A stretch of 64,000 nucleotides of DNA from Fodinibius roseus (GCF_900129315.1 NZ_FQUS01000004.1:62001-126000); one strand, 5' to 3'; shown: positions 44,218-53,602, numbered from the stretch's first letter. The notes: generated by a model from the sequence alone, not told the origin. A program made the numbers and translations.

Positions 44218-46154
44218 TCGCTGGCCTCCTCTATCCAGACATACTTTTCAGCATCCGTTATCACCTTTTGCTCGCGAATCAGGTGACTGAGCGACTTCTT
44301 GACGCGGTCTTTACTCCAGCCGAATTGACGGCAAAGATGTCCCAGTGTCTTCCCCCCTTTTTTCAGGGACTGCTTGATCGTCAGCAGGTCAGAATCCTCC
44401 AGGTACCGGACCGGCTTCTCCCTGCTCAGGCAGTTATCGCAATGACCACAAGCTGACACTCTCTCTTCACCGAAATAACGTCGGATATAGGCTTCCCGGC
44501 AGTTTTCAGTCCGGATATATCCCCGCATATAATCCAGTTTCTTCAACAGGGTATTCCGGTGCCCTTCCAGCTGCTCTCTGCTTAATCGCAGGGACGACTG
44601 CCGCTCGTCCACCAGTTTAACCAGCGGCGATTCGCCGATAAAGGTGTAGTTCAACATCTGGTCGTGATCCTGCAGTACCTGCAAGCCTTTTTTGACGGCA
44701 TTGGGTGAGATATCCAGCTTCTTCCGCAGATAATCGAAATCTAAAAATTTCATCTCCCCAAAAGCTTCGGCCCCGTACTGGCGGAGCAGCGTATCTAAAA
44801 AAAGTGCTTTTCGCTGGTTACCCGGGGACTTGATCCTCTCCCGGATATAATCGCGGCTTGCTATAAATCGAATCCCGATCTGTGGTGTCACATGCTCGAC
44901 CATCCGGAGGATCCCCAGCTGGTTGAGCACGTTCAGCGCCGAGCGGCAGATACGGGGTGAAAAGCCTGAACGCTTCGCCAGTGCTTTTACCGAAATTTCC
45001 CGCATCTTCTCCATTTCCGCCCCGACAGCCAATTCAAAACTGTCACAGAGCACATCGTACAGATGCTGCAGCTGCTTTCTTCCGGGATACGATTCTTTAA
45101 TGCGCTGCCCGGCAACCGTCAAATCGGACGGTTTGAACAGAAGCAGCGGGTAACTTTCTATGCCATCCCGGCCCGCTCTTCCCGCCTGCTGGTAATACGC
45201 CTCAAGCGTATAAGGCATCACATAATGGATGACGTAGCGGCAATCGGCCTTGTCAATGCCCATCCCGAAGGCACTCGTGGCGACGACGAGGGGCAGCTCT
45301 CCCCCGATCCACTGCTCCTGAATGCGCTGCCTTGCCCCCGCTTCGATGCCCGCATGATAGGGCCTGGTCCGAATGCCCACCCTTTGCTCAATCTTTTGAG
45401 ACAGTGTTTCACAGTTTCTTCGCGTACCCCCATAGATAAGTCCGGACCCCATATCTCCCGCCCGTTTTACAGCCTCAAGCAACTTTTTTTCCTTCTGGTC
45501 GGTGGGCGTCACCCACCACTTGAAGTTAGGCCGTTCAAATCCTTTTGACACAATAACCGGATCCTCAAAACCGAGGGTTTCCCGGATATCCCTGCGCACT
45601 TCCGGGGTGGCGGTGGCCGTCAGTGCAATCCAGGTCACCGAATCGGCAATGGATTCAAAAGCTGGACGAATCTCACGGTAAGCTGGACGAAAATCATGTC
45701 CCCATTCCGAAATACAGTGCGCCTCGTCAATAGCAATCAGATCGATATCCAGCCGGGATAGCTCGGCTTCCCAGATCGGGGTCCCCAGCCGTTCCGGCGA
45801 ACAGTAGAGCAGGTCGTACATCCCGTTTCGCGCATTCGCAAGACGCTGTTCGATCTCCCGCGAAGAGATCGTACTATTGATAAATGTTGCCTGGATGCCC
45901 CGTTCCAGGAGCTGCTGAACCTGGTCCTGCATTAACGCTATCAGGGGTGAAATGACGATCGTCAATCCCTCCAAGACAACGGCCGGCAGTTGGTAACAAA
46001 GCGACTTGCCCCCCCCGGTGGGGAAGAGCACCAGGGTATTTTTTCGCTCCAGGACAGCATTAATAACCACATCCTGCCCTTCTCGGAAGGTGGGGTAGCC
46101 CCATTTTTGCTGCAGGATATGTCGGGCTTTCGCCATCTGTTCACTGCTCATCAA
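44214..46154 (-). CDS. recQ: ATP-dependent DNA helicase RecQ
   Basis: A 646-aa 3'-5' DNA helicase. Walker A LFPTGGGKSLCYQLP, DEAH box (IDEAHCISEWGHDFR), helicase C motif VATSAFGMGIDKADCRYVIHY, the RecQ zinc-binding set (NCREAYIRRYFGEE, CGHCDNC) and a winged-helix region. The HRDC domain is short or absent, giving 646 aa. It acts in recombination and replication-fork repair. Confidence 0.95.
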   Translation of the reverse strand: MMSSEQMAKARHILQQKWGYPTFREGQDVVINAVLERKNTLVLFPTGGGKSLCYQLPAVVLEGLTIVISPLIALMQDQVQQLLERGIQATFINSTISSREIEQRLANARNGMYDLLYCSPERLGTPIWEAELSRLDIDLIAIDEAHCISEWGHDFRPAYREIRPAFESIADSVTWIALTATATPEVRRDIRETLGFEDPVIVSKGFERPNFKWWVTPTDQKEKKLLEAVKRAGDMGSGLIYGGTRRNCETLSQKIEQRVGIRTRPYHAGIEAGARQRIQEQWIGGELPLVVATSAFGMGIDKADCRYVIHYVMPYTLEAYYQQAGRAGRDGIESYPLLLFKPSDLTVAGQRIKESYPGRKQLQHLYDVLCDSFELAVGAEMEKMREISVKALAKRSGFSPRICRSALNVLNQLGILRMVEHVTPQIGIRFIASRDYIRERIKSPGNQRKALFLDTLLRQYGAEAFGEMKFLDFDYLRKKLDISPNAVKKGLQVLQDHDQMLNYTFIGESPLVKLVDERQSSLRLSREQLEGHRNTLLKKLDYMRGYIRTENCREAYIRRYFGEERVSACGHCDNCLSREKPVRYLEDSDLLTIKQSLKKGGKTLGHLCRQFGWSKDRVKKSLSHLIREQKVITDAEKYVWIEEASD

Positions 46155-46405
46155 ATACCGTTGAATACTTTACGTTTAAAATAAGTACCCTGAAAAGTCC
46201 GGCCTGGATTATTCACAAAGAAATCTGATTTTGGGCAAGGCGGAATAAAAATGGATGCGGAGAGATACTTTCCTGCCTTGAGTACCCCCTTTTCATTACA
46301 ACGCAGCACAGGAGCAAATTTCGCAGCCATTATTTCAATAGTTCATAAAAAGACCTTATTAAATGCCAGGGTTTTAGAAAATAACAGGATAACGAATCAT
46401 TCCAT

Positions 46406-46421
46406 ATTATTCATGAATAAT
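46406..46421. promoter_or_regulatory. Perfect palindrome, possible arginine-repressor-type site
   Basis: ATTATTCATGAATAAT is fully self-complementary. Its halves contain TGAAT/ATTCA as in ARG boxes but in reversed spacing, so ArgR binding is only suggestive. It lies about 350 bp before the first arginine-operon enzyme gene. Confidence 0.35.
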
Positions 46422-46464
46422 CCATGCCGGATTATAACCCAGCACTTCATCTGCTATTTTTTAA

Positions 46465-46488
46465 AAGATTAAAAAAATCTTGTTTTTT
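46465..46488 (+). terminator. AT-rich hairpin with T run
   Basis: AAGATT and AATCTT arms (6 bp) are followed by GTTTTTT. A weak terminator or attenuator ahead of the arginine-operon leaders. Confidence 0.3.
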
Positions 46489-46516
46489 CTTCTATAAGAC
46501 ATTATTATTACCCTCT

Positions 46517-46624
46517 ATGAAAGCAAGCGGAACATATACCCCTTCATTCTTCGACAGGCCACCTGTTGATGCCTTTCCTGTGTTTCCGATTCGGCGGCGG
46601 CCGCGGGCCCTTCCGGGCTCATAA
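46517..46624 (+). CDS. Candidate arginine-rich leader peptide (35 aa)
   Basis: A 35-codon ORF (MKASGTYTPSFFDRPP ... IRRRPRALPGS) with five Arg codons, four of them clustered as CGG CGG CGG CCG CGG near the end. A GC stem (46606-46621 region) overlaps its tail. Its place just before the arginine operon suggests ribosome-mediated attenuation by charged tRNA-Arg. No SD or clear terminator is visible, so coding is uncertain. Confidence 0.4.
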   Translation: MKASGTYTPSFFDRPPVDAFPVFPIRRRPRALPGS

Positions 46625-46649
46625 ACATCTTCTTTGCGGAGGGTGCATC

Positions 46650-46760
46650 ATGTCTTTACTCATCCGCAATCTCACCTTACCGATTAACAACTCACTTTTA
46701 ACAGCAACTATTCTTTGTTTGCTGCTGTCTGATATAACACTAACTTTTATAGTAGTATGA
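46650..46760 (+). CDS. Small hydrophobic leader ORF coupled to the GNAT gene (36 aa)
   Basis: A 36-aa ORF starting MSLLIRNLTLPINNSLL, with a strong SD (GGAGG at 46638-46642). It is hydrophobic and its stop overlaps the following ATG as ATGA (46757-46760), so it should be translationally coupled to the acetyltransferase-like gene. It may be a leader peptide or a small membrane protein. Confidence 0.5.
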   Translation: MSLLIRNLTLPINNSLLTATILCLLLSDITLTFIVV

Positions 46761-47422
46761 ATATTCGCATAACCGTCGCTGGCTCACAGCATGTTGCTCA
46801 CGCAGAGGAGATCTGCAAACTGATGGAAGAAGCGGCCAAACAGCGCGGCACCGGTATCGCCAAGCGCAAGCCTGAGTATATCAAGGCCAAAATGGAAGAG
46901 GGCAAGGCGGTCATAGCGATCGACACCGAAGGCAATCATCTTGCCGGGTTCAGTTATATTGAAAGCTGGGACGACAAGAAATATATTGCCAACTCGGGAC
47001 TGATTGTCCACCCGCACTACCGCAAAATGGGGCTCGGCAGGCGCATCAAGAAAAGGATCTTCAAGCTTTCGCGGTCCAAGTACCCAAACGCCAAAATTTT
47101 TGGCATCACGACAAGTATGGCCGTCATGAAGATTAACTCGGATATGGGGTACAAGCCGGTTACCTTTTCGGAGCTGACGAAAGATGAGGAGTTCTGGAAA
47201 GGCTGTCAAAGCTGTCCCAATTACGATATCCTTACCAATGAAAATCGCAAGGATTGTCTTTGTACGGGAATGCTGTACGACCCCGAACAGGAAAAGAACA
47301 AGGAAACGGCGGATAAACGCACCCGGTGGAAGCGATTCAAGCGATTTCTCCGGCTGCACCAGAGAAACCTCCAACGAAAAACCAAACAGCTTTTAAATCT
47401 AACAAGCAAAAATAATGACTGA
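46757..47422 (+). CDS. GNAT N-acyltransferase, probable first enzyme of the arginine operon
   Basis: A 221-aa GNAT protein with a C-terminal basic extension. The acyl-CoA site is LIVHPHYRKMGLGRRIKKRIF, with the beta strand YIANSGLIV before it. Placed at the head of the arginine genes, it is the likely acyl transfer to glutamate (N-acetyl- or N-succinylglutamate synthase), replacing classical ArgA/ArgJ. The basic 40-residue tail (KRFLRLHQRNLQRKTKQLL) is unusual. Overlaps argG by 8 nt. Confidence 0.82.
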   Translation: MNIRITVAGSQHVAHAEEICKLMEEAAKQRGTGIAKRKPEYIKAKMEEGKAVIAIDTEGNHLAGFSYIESWDDKKYIANSGLIVHPHYRKMGLGRRIKKRIFKLSRSKYPNAKIFGITTSMAVMKINSDMGYKPVTFSELTKDEEFWKGCQSCPNYDILTNENRKDCLCTGMLYDPEQEKNKETADKRTRWKRFKRFLRLHQRNLQRKTKQLLNLTSKNND

Positions 47423-48611
47423 GAAAAAGAAAATTGTCCTCGCCTTTAGCGGGGGACTCGATACCTCCTATTGCGTGCCTTACCTTAAGGAGCAGCATCA
47501 GGCTGAAATCCATACGGTGCTGGTGAATACCGGCGGGTTTGACCGACAGGAACTGGCGGATATCGAGCAGCACGCTTACAGCCTGGGCAGTGATACGCAC
47601 CAGACCCTTCATAAGACAGACGACTATTATGAAAAGATTGTTCGTTTTATGATCTTCGGAAATGTCCTGAAAAACAATACCTATCCCCTGTCTGTAAGCT
47701 CCGAGCGGGTGTTTCAGGCGGTTGCCATTGCCAAATATGCGCTGGAGGCCGGGGCCGACGCTCTCGCCCACGGCAGTACGGGAGCGGGAAACGACCAGGT
47801 CCGGTTTGACCTTATTTTTAATGTCATAGCTCCCGATTTGGAGATTATTACCCCCATCCGCGATCAGCAGCTGACGCGCGAAGAAGAGGTCGCTTTCCTG
47901 AAAGAACACAACGTCGACATGAACTGGAGCGAGGCTAAATACTCCGTCAACAAGGGCCTGTGGGGCACCAGCGTGGGGGGAGCGGAAACCCTGACGTCCG
48001 ACCAGCCGCTGCCCGATGAAGCCTGGCCAAGTCCCCTCCGTGAGGAAGAGCCGAGAACCATCAGCCTTGCGTTTGAAGAGGGAGAACCGGTTAGCATCGA
48101 CGGGAAGGAGTATGATCCCGTCGAACTGATTCGAACGCTGGATGAGACCGGCTCGGCTTACGCCATCGGCCGTGATATTCATGTGGGCGATACGATTATC
48201 GGCATCAAAGGCCGGGTGGGCTTTGAGGCGGCGGCAGCCATGCTCATCATCAAGGCGCATGAGCAGTTGGAAAAACACGTGCTGACCAAATGGCAGCTTT
48301 ACTGGAAGGATCAACTCTCCGACTGGTACGGTATGATGCTCCATGAGGGACAGTACCTGGACCCGGTCATGCGCAATATCGAAGCCTTTCTTTCGGATAC
48401 CCAATCGACGGTTAACGGGAGCGTCTTTCTCAAGCTCTCGCCCTACCGGTTCGACATCGAGGGCATATCCTCTCCCAATGACCTGATGAACGCCAAATTC
48501 GGCGACTATGGAGAGATGAACAAGGCCTGGAGCGGGGAGGACGTGAAAGGGTTTTCCAAAATATTATCCAACCAGATTAATATCCATCAATCCGTGAATA
48601 ATTATGATTAA
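47415..48611 (+). CDS. argG: Argininosuccinate synthase
   Basis: A 398-aa ATP-dependent ligase joining citrulline and aspartate. The PP-loop is LAFSGGLDTSYCVPYLKE near residue 9, followed by HGSTGAGNDQVRFD and IGRDIHVGDT. In this operon the product of the carbamoyltransferase must first be deacylated by ArgE. It overlaps the GNAT gene and argC by 8 nt each. Confidence 0.95.
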   Translation: MTEKKKIVLAFSGGLDTSYCVPYLKEQHQAEIHTVLVNTGGFDRQELADIEQHAYSLGSDTHQTLHKTDDYYEKIVRFMIFGNVLKNNTYPLSVSSERVFQAVAIAKYALEAGADALAHGSTGAGNDQVRFDLIFNVIAPDLEIITPIRDQQLTREEEVAFLKEHNVDMNWSEAKYSVNKGLWGTSVGGAETLTSDQPLPDEAWPSPLREEEPRTISLAFEEGEPVSIDGKEYDPVELIRTLDETGSAYAIGRDIHVGDTIIGIKGRVGFEAAAAMLIIKAHEQLEKHVLTKWQLYWKDQLSDWYGMMLHEGQYLDPVMRNIEAFLSDTQSTVNGSVFLKLSPYRFDIEGISSPNDLMNAKFGDYGEMNKAWSGEDVKGFSKILSNQINIHQSVNNYD

Positions 48612-49581
48612 CGCAGGTATTGTCGGGGGTACGGGATATGCAGCAGGCGAACTGCTGCGTATTCTGCTTCATCATCCCAAAACAGCAATCCGCTTCGTAT
48701 ACAGCACCAGCAAAGCGGGCGAACCGGTTACCTCGGTGCACCAGGATCTGATCGGGGAAACGGAGATGGCGTTCAGCCATGAACCGGATCCCGATATCGA
48801 CCTGCTGTTCCTGTGCATGGGACACGGTAACTCACATGCTTTTTTGGAGGCTCATGATATTGCGGACGAAACCCGTATTATCGATCTGAGTCGCGACTTT
48901 CGTCTCGCGCCCGATCAGACGTATGGCGAGCGTTCCTTTATTTATGGGTTCCCGGAGCTGCAGAAGGAGGCCATCAAAAACGCCGGGAATGTCGCAAATC
49001 CCGGCTGCTTTGCCACTGCCATACAGCTGGCCCTGCTGCCGCTTGCTCACAGCGGGAACCTGCAGCACGATGTGCATATCCACGGCATCACCGGATCCAC
49101 GGGTGCAGGAAGTTCACCAAGCGCAACAACGCATTTCAGCTGGAGAAACAACAATGTCTCTATCTACAAGGCGCTGCGTCACCAGCATGCCGGTGAAGTC
49201 CGCCAAAAGCTGCAGCAGGTATTCCCTGATTTTGACAGGGAGCTGAATTTCATTCCCGTGCGGGGAAATTTTACCCGGGGCATTTTTATTTCGGCCTATA
49301 CCAAATGGGACCCTTCACTGGCAAAAGCACAGTCGCTCTATAAAAATTATTACCAGCACTCCTCCTTTGTGCACCTCAGCGATGCGCCCCTGCACCTGAA
49401 GCAAGCGGTCAATACGAACAAGGCCCTGCTTCACCTGGAAAAGGAGGAAGACAAGCTGCTTGTCACCTGTATCATCGACAACCTGCTTAAAGGAGCCTCC
49501 GGACAGGCGGTAGAAAATATGAACCTGATGTTCGGCTTCGACGAAACCATGGGCCTCCAGCTCAAACCCTCAAACTTTTAA
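48604..49581 (+). CDS. argC: N-acetyl-gamma-glutamyl-phosphate reductase
   Basis: A 325-aa NADPH-dependent reductase. Rossmann start AGIVGGTGYAAGELLRIL and the catalytic Cys135 in NPGCFATAI; STGAGSSPSATTHFSW follows. It overlaps argG by 8 nt. The acyl group carried by its substrate could be acetyl or succinyl. Confidence 0.96.
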   Translation: MINAGIVGGTGYAAGELLRILLHHPKTAIRFVYSTSKAGEPVTSVHQDLIGETEMAFSHEPDPDIDLLFLCMGHGNSHAFLEAHDIADETRIIDLSRDFRLAPDQTYGERSFIYGFPELQKEAIKNAGNVANPGCFATAIQLALLPLAHSGNLQHDVHIHGITGSTGAGSSPSATTHFSWRNNNVSIYKALRHQHAGEVRQKLQQVFPDFDRELNFIPVRGNFTRGIFISAYTKWDPSLAKAQSLYKNYYQHSSFVHLSDAPLHLKQAVNTNKALLHLEKEEDKLLVTCIIDNLLKGASGQAVENMNLMFGFDETMGLQLKPSNF

Positions 49582-49596
49582 TATAGAATATGATAT

Positions 49597-50739
49597 ATGG
49601 AACTCTTTGACGTCTATCCCCTGCTTGATCTGGAACCGGTAAAAGCACAGGACCACTATGTCTTTACGGCAGACGGGACCAAGTATCTCGACTTTTACAG
49701 CGGACACGGGGTCATATCCATCGGGCACTCCCATCCCCATTATATCAATGAGGTAAATAACCAGCTTCGCGATATCGGCTTTTATTCGAATTCTGTTAAA
49801 AATCCCCTGCAACAAAAGCTGGCTGAAAAACTGGGGCGGATCTCCGGTTACGATGATTATCAGCTGTTCCTGAGTAATTCCGGTGCCGAAGCCATCGAGA
49901 ACGCTTTAAAGGTAGCCTCCTTCCATACTAAAAAGTCGAAAGTCATTGCGTTCAAAGGCAGTTTTCACGGGCGAACGTCAGCGGCGCTCAGCATCACCGA
50001 CGGCGATAAATACTCCGCCCCGATCAACAAGGGAAGTGAAGTCACCTTTCTCGAGCTAAATGACAGTGACGGGCTGGAACAAGAATTAGAGCAGGACGAC
50101 GTCTGTGCCGTTGTGATCGAAGGCATACAAGGCATCGGGGGCATCAATATTCCCGATGATGAATTCCTGCGGCTCGTCCGAGAACGCTGCACCGAAACCG
50201 GTACCCTGCTGATATGTGACGAAATTCAATCGGGCTACGGCCGAACGGGGGCCTTTTTCGCCCACCAGCATGCCGGCATCAAGGCGGATATCGTTACGGT
50301 CGCGAAAGGCATGGGCAACGGCTTTCCGGTGGCGGGTACGATCATACACCCGGACATCGAACCTTTTTACGGGCAGCTCGGGTCTACCTTCGGGGGCAAT
50401 CATCTGGCCAGTGCCGCAGCATCAGCGGTGCTGGACGTTATCGAAAGCGAAAACCTGATGGACCGGGCAACACAGCTGGGCAACACCCTGCTGAACAGCC
50501 TGTCGACGCTTCCCGAACCCCGGGAAGTGCGGGGAAGGGGATTGATGATCGGCATGGAATTTCCGTTTGCCGTAAAAGAGCTTCGCCGGGTCCTCATTGA
50601 GGAGGAACATATTTTGACGGGTGTATCTTCCGACCCCAACGTCCTGCGACTGCTTCCTCCACTGACCATCACGAGCAAGGAAGTAACGATCTTTATAAAC
50701 GCACTTAAAAGCGCACTCTCACTTAGCAAAGTATCATGA
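49597..50739 (+). CDS. argD: Acetylornithine-type aminotransferase
   Basis: A 380-aa class III PLP aminotransferase. The PLP lysine is K237 in TVAKGMGNGFPVAG; YSGHGVISIGHSHPHY, SNSGAEAIENALK and DEIQSGYGRTG are the family marks. It converts N-acylglutamate semialdehyde to N-acylornithine. Overlaps the carbamoyltransferase gene by 4 nt. Confidence 0.95.
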   Translation: MELFDVYPLLDLEPVKAQDHYVFTADGTKYLDFYSGHGVISIGHSHPHYINEVNNQLRDIGFYSNSVKNPLQQKLAEKLGRISGYDDYQLFLSNSGAEAIENALKVASFHTKKSKVIAFKGSFHGRTSAALSITDGDKYSAPINKGSEVTFLELNDSDGLEQELEQDDVCAVVIEGIQGIGGINIPDDEFLRLVRERCTETGTLLICDEIQSGYGRTGAFFAHQHAGIKADIVTVAKGMGNGFPVAGTIIHPDIEPFYGQLGSTFGGNHLASAAASAVLDVIESENLMDRATQLGNTLLNSLSTLPEPREVRGRGLMIGMEFPFAVKELRRVLIEEEHILTGVSSDPNVLRLLPPLTITSKEVTIFINALKSALSLSKVS

Positions 50740-51671
50740 ACCATTTTACTTCATTCGAGGATGTCGAACATCCGCAGAAACTGATCCGGCAGGTTATTGA
50801 GCTGAAAAATAATCCGCTGTTCTCTGAAAGAGGAAAACAGAAGACCGTGGGACTCATATTCTTCAATCCCAGCCTGCGAACCCGGCTCAGTACGCAGAAA
50901 GCCGCGCTGAACCTGGGAATGGACGTTATCGTGCTCAATATCAACAAGGATTCCTGGAAAGTCGAGTTCGAGGACGGGACGGTCATGAATGGCGACACGC
51001 AGGAACATATCAAAGATACGGTCAAAGTCATCAGCAGCTACTGCGATATCCTGGGCGTACGCTCCTTTGCAACCCTGAAAGACCGGCGGGAAGATTATGA
51101 AGAGCGCGTGTTAAACAATTTCCTGACCTACTCGTCGGTACCGGTCATCAGCCTGGAATCGGCGACCCTGCACCCGCTGCAATCCCTTACCGATATGGCG
51201 ACGATCGCCGCATCAGGCATTACAAGGCCCAAAGTTGTTCTTAGCTGGGCCCCGCACCCCAAAGCCCTGCCCCAGGCCGTGGCCAATTCTTTTTTGCAGT
51301 GGACCCCCGCAATCGATGCCGATGTGGTGCTGGCCCATCCCGAGGGGTACGAGCTTTCCGATACGTTTGCCGGGAACATTTCAGTCACCCACAACCAGGA
51401 AGAAGCCTTCGCCGGTGCCGATTTTATTTATGCCAAAAACTGGTCCAGTTACACCTCCTACGGAGAGACCCCTGCTGTAGACGGGGACTGGACCATCACG
51501 GCCGGGAAGATGGAGCTTACCAACCGGGCGCAGTTTATGCACTGCCTTCCGATCCGGCGCAATGTCGTGGCGTCGGACAGCGTCATTGACCGCTCGCTGG
51601 TCTACCGGCAAGCCAAGAATCGTGAATTTGCAGCACAAGCCGTGCTGCACAACCTAATGGAGACTTTATAA
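50736..51671 (+). CDS. N-acylornithine carbamoyltransferase (AOTCase/SOTCase family)
   Basis: A 311-aa transcarbamylase acting on acylated ornithine. It has the carbamoyl-phosphate site FNPSLRTRLS and the C-terminal MHCLPIRRN. The loop DSWKVEFEDGTVMNGDTQEH contains W74 and, 15 residues later, Q89; this position is Glu in acetylornithine enzymes and Pro in Bacteroides succinylornithine enzymes, to my knowledge, so the acyl group cannot be inferred. Overlap with argB is 1 nt (TAATG). Confidence 0.92.
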   Translation: MNHFTSFEDVEHPQKLIRQVIELKNNPLFSERGKQKTVGLIFFNPSLRTRLSTQKAALNLGMDVIVLNINKDSWKVEFEDGTVMNGDTQEHIKDTVKVISSYCDILGVRSFATLKDRREDYEERVLNNFLTYSSVPVISLESATLHPLQSLTDMATIAASGITRPKVVLSWAPHPKALPQAVANSFLQWTPAIDADVVLAHPEGYELSDTFAGNISVTHNQEEAFAGADFIYAKNWSSYTSYGETPAVDGDWTITAGKMELTNRAQFMHCLPIRRNVVASDSVIDRSLVYRQAKNREFAAQAVLHNLMETL

Positions 51672-52447
51672 TGCAGACGTTACATATCATTAAAATCGGT
51701 GGAAGTATTGCGAACAGCGACCGCCGTTTAACCACCTTCCTCAAAAACTTTTCAGGTATGGACACGCCCAAAATCGTCGTTCACGGAGGGGGGACAGCGG
51801 CTACTGACCTGTGCAATAAGCTCGGCATTCCGGTCCGAATGAAAGAAGGACGCCGTATCACCGACAAACCGGCGCTGGATGTGGCCGTTATGGTCTATGC
51901 GGGACTCATTAACAAGACAATCGTGGCCAAGCTTCAGAGTCTTTCCTGCAATGCACTCGGACTTTCGGGGGCTGACCTCAATATGATTCCGGCACAAAAG
52001 CGACAGCATCCGCGGGTAGACTATGGCTTTGTGGGGGACGTACAGCCCGAGGACATCAACACCTACTTTATCAGGCGACTTCTGGATGAGCAGGTGGTTC
52101 CCGTTTTCCCGGCAATCACGCATGACGGTAAGGGACAGCTGTTAAACACCAATGCCGATACCATCGCCTCTGCGCTGACCATCGCCCTGACCAAATACTA
52201 CCACACACACCTGACCTACTGCTTTGAGAAGCCCGGGGTTCTGCTGGATGTTGAGGATGACGACTCCTGGATTCGGCAGATCGACCGGGAAAAATATGAC
52301 CGGCTCAAAGATCAGGGAGTCATCAACGAAGGCATGATCCCCAAACTCGATACCGCCTTTGAAGCCCTCCGCCGAGAGGTCAACAGCGTGCATATCAAGC
52401 ATGTCGACAACCTTCTGAACGACAAGGGGACCGAACTTACCTTATGA
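51671..52447 (+). CDS. argB: N-acetylglutamate kinase (or N-acylglutamate kinase)
   Basis: A 258-aa amino-acid kinase. Motifs are IIKIGGSIANSDRR, VVHGGGTAATDLC, and the nucleotide region NTNADTIASALTIAL. It phosphorylates the gamma-carboxyl of N-acylglutamate. Short N-terminus, so it is probably not arginine-sensitive like the long ArgB forms. Overlaps argE by 4 nt (ATGA). Confidence 0.94.
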   Translation: MQTLHIIKIGGSIANSDRRLTTFLKNFSGMDTPKIVVHGGGTAATDLCNKLGIPVRMKEGRRITDKPALDVAVMVYAGLINKTIVAKLQSLSCNALGLSGADLNMIPAQKRQHPRVDYGFVGDVQPEDINTYFIRRLLDEQVVPVFPAITHDGKGQLLNTNADTIASALTIALTKYYHTHLTYCFEKPGVLLDVEDDDSWIRQIDREKYDRLKDQGVINEGMIPKLDTAFEALRREVNSVHIKHVDNLLNDKGTELTL

Positions 52448-53514
52448 GCCAGCTATACGCAGAAGCCATTGATCTCTTAAAACAACTTATTGCCACGCCC
52501 TCCTTTTCAAAGGAGGAAAAAGAGACCGGAGATTTAATACAGCAGTTTCTGGAGGACAAGGGAATTACTACCCGCCGGCATAACCATAACATCTGGTGTG
52601 TCAACAAGCATTTTGATCCTTCCAGGCCGACGATTCTGCTGAATTCTCATCACGATACGGTCCATCCCAACTCGGGCTACAGCAAAGACCCCTATACCCC
52701 TGTCGTGGAAGACGGCAAATTATTCGGACTGGGTTCCAATGATGCGGGGGGGGCGCTGACATCGCTGATCGCCACCTTTATTCACTTTTACTCCAAAGAA
52801 AACTTAACCTATAATCTCATTTTGGCGGCCACGGGGGAGGAAGAGATCTCCGGGGAGAACGGCATCGTTTCTATTCTCGACAAAATACCCGCCATCGATT
52901 GTGCCATTGTAGGCGAACCCACCCAGATGCGCATGGCCGTAGCCGAGAAGGGACTGATGGTGCTGGAATGTACCGCAAAAGGAGTCAGCGGACATGCGGC
53001 CCGGGATGAGGGAAAAAACGCTATCTATTTGGCCCTCGAGGATATCGAGTGGTTCAGGACCTACCGTTTTGAAAAGGTGTCGGAGATGCTGGGTCCCGTC
53101 AAAATGACCGTTACCGTCATTCAGGCGGGCAGCCAGCACAATGTGGTGCCCGACCGCTGTACCTTTACCGTGGATGTGCGCAGTACCGATGTGCATGACA
53201 ATGTCGAAATTCTGGATATTATCGATGCGCATATTGAATCGGATATTACCGCTCGTTCGATCCGGCTGAACCCCTCTTTTATTCCACTGGATCATCCTGT
53301 TGTGCATTCCGGCGACAAGCTGGGGCTGGAGCAGTATGGCTCTCCCACCCTTTCCGACCAGTCGGTTATACCGGTGCCCTCGTTAAAAATAGGCCCGGGT
53401 AAATCCGCCCGCTCCCATACGGCCGACGAGTTTATCCTGCTCCGGGAAGTAGAGGAAGGTATTGAAACATACATTAAGCTGCTGGATGCGGTTCTCCGTA
53501 ATAATAATGCATAG
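52444..53514 (+). CDS. argE: M20 family N-acyl-ornithine/citrulline deacylase
   Basis: A 356-aa M20 zinc deacylase. Zn ligands lie in LLNSHHDTVHPNSGY, GLGSNDAGGALT, ATGEEEISGENGI and a C-terminal SHTADEF. The dimerisation domain is between (about 175-285). It removes the acyl group, most likely from N-acylcitrulline in this pathway. It starts inside the argB stop. Confidence 0.9.
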   Translation: MSQLYAEAIDLLKQLIATPSFSKEEKETGDLIQQFLEDKGITTRRHNHNIWCVNKHFDPSRPTILLNSHHDTVHPNSGYSKDPYTPVVEDGKLFGLGSNDAGGALTSLIATFIHFYSKENLTYNLILAATGEEEISGENGIVSILDKIPAIDCAIVGEPTQMRMAVAEKGLMVLECTAKGVSGHAARDEGKNAIYLALEDIEWFRTYRFEKVSEMLGPVKMTVTVIQAGSQHNVVPDRCTFTVDVRSTDVHDNVEILDIIDAHIESDITARSIRLNPSFIPLDHPVVHSGDKLGLEQYGSPTLSDQSVIPVPSLKIGPGKSARSHTADEFILLREVEEGIETYIKLLDAVLRNNNA

Positions 53515-53602
53515 GTATTTGTATTTATTCATGCTTTCAACTTTATACCTTCTACTAACAACATACCTGCGATTTAACAATAACGATTAACCAGGAATAA
53601 CC

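Larger units (their letters stand above)
46155..46516. other. Spacer upstream of the arginine operon leaders
   Basis: 362 bp of AT-rich DNA between recQ and the leader ORFs. It contains the perfect palindrome at 46406-46421 and a weak AT hairpin followed by a T run at 46465-46488. No gene seen. Confidence 0.55.

Noticed and set aside
44210-44220. Overlap of the DUF4296-like and recQ stops
   Set aside because: A 4-nt convergent overlap is common in compact genomes and not informative.
47337-48404. Minus-strand ORF of 355 aa opposite argG
   Set aside because: Antisense shadow of argG; no motif.
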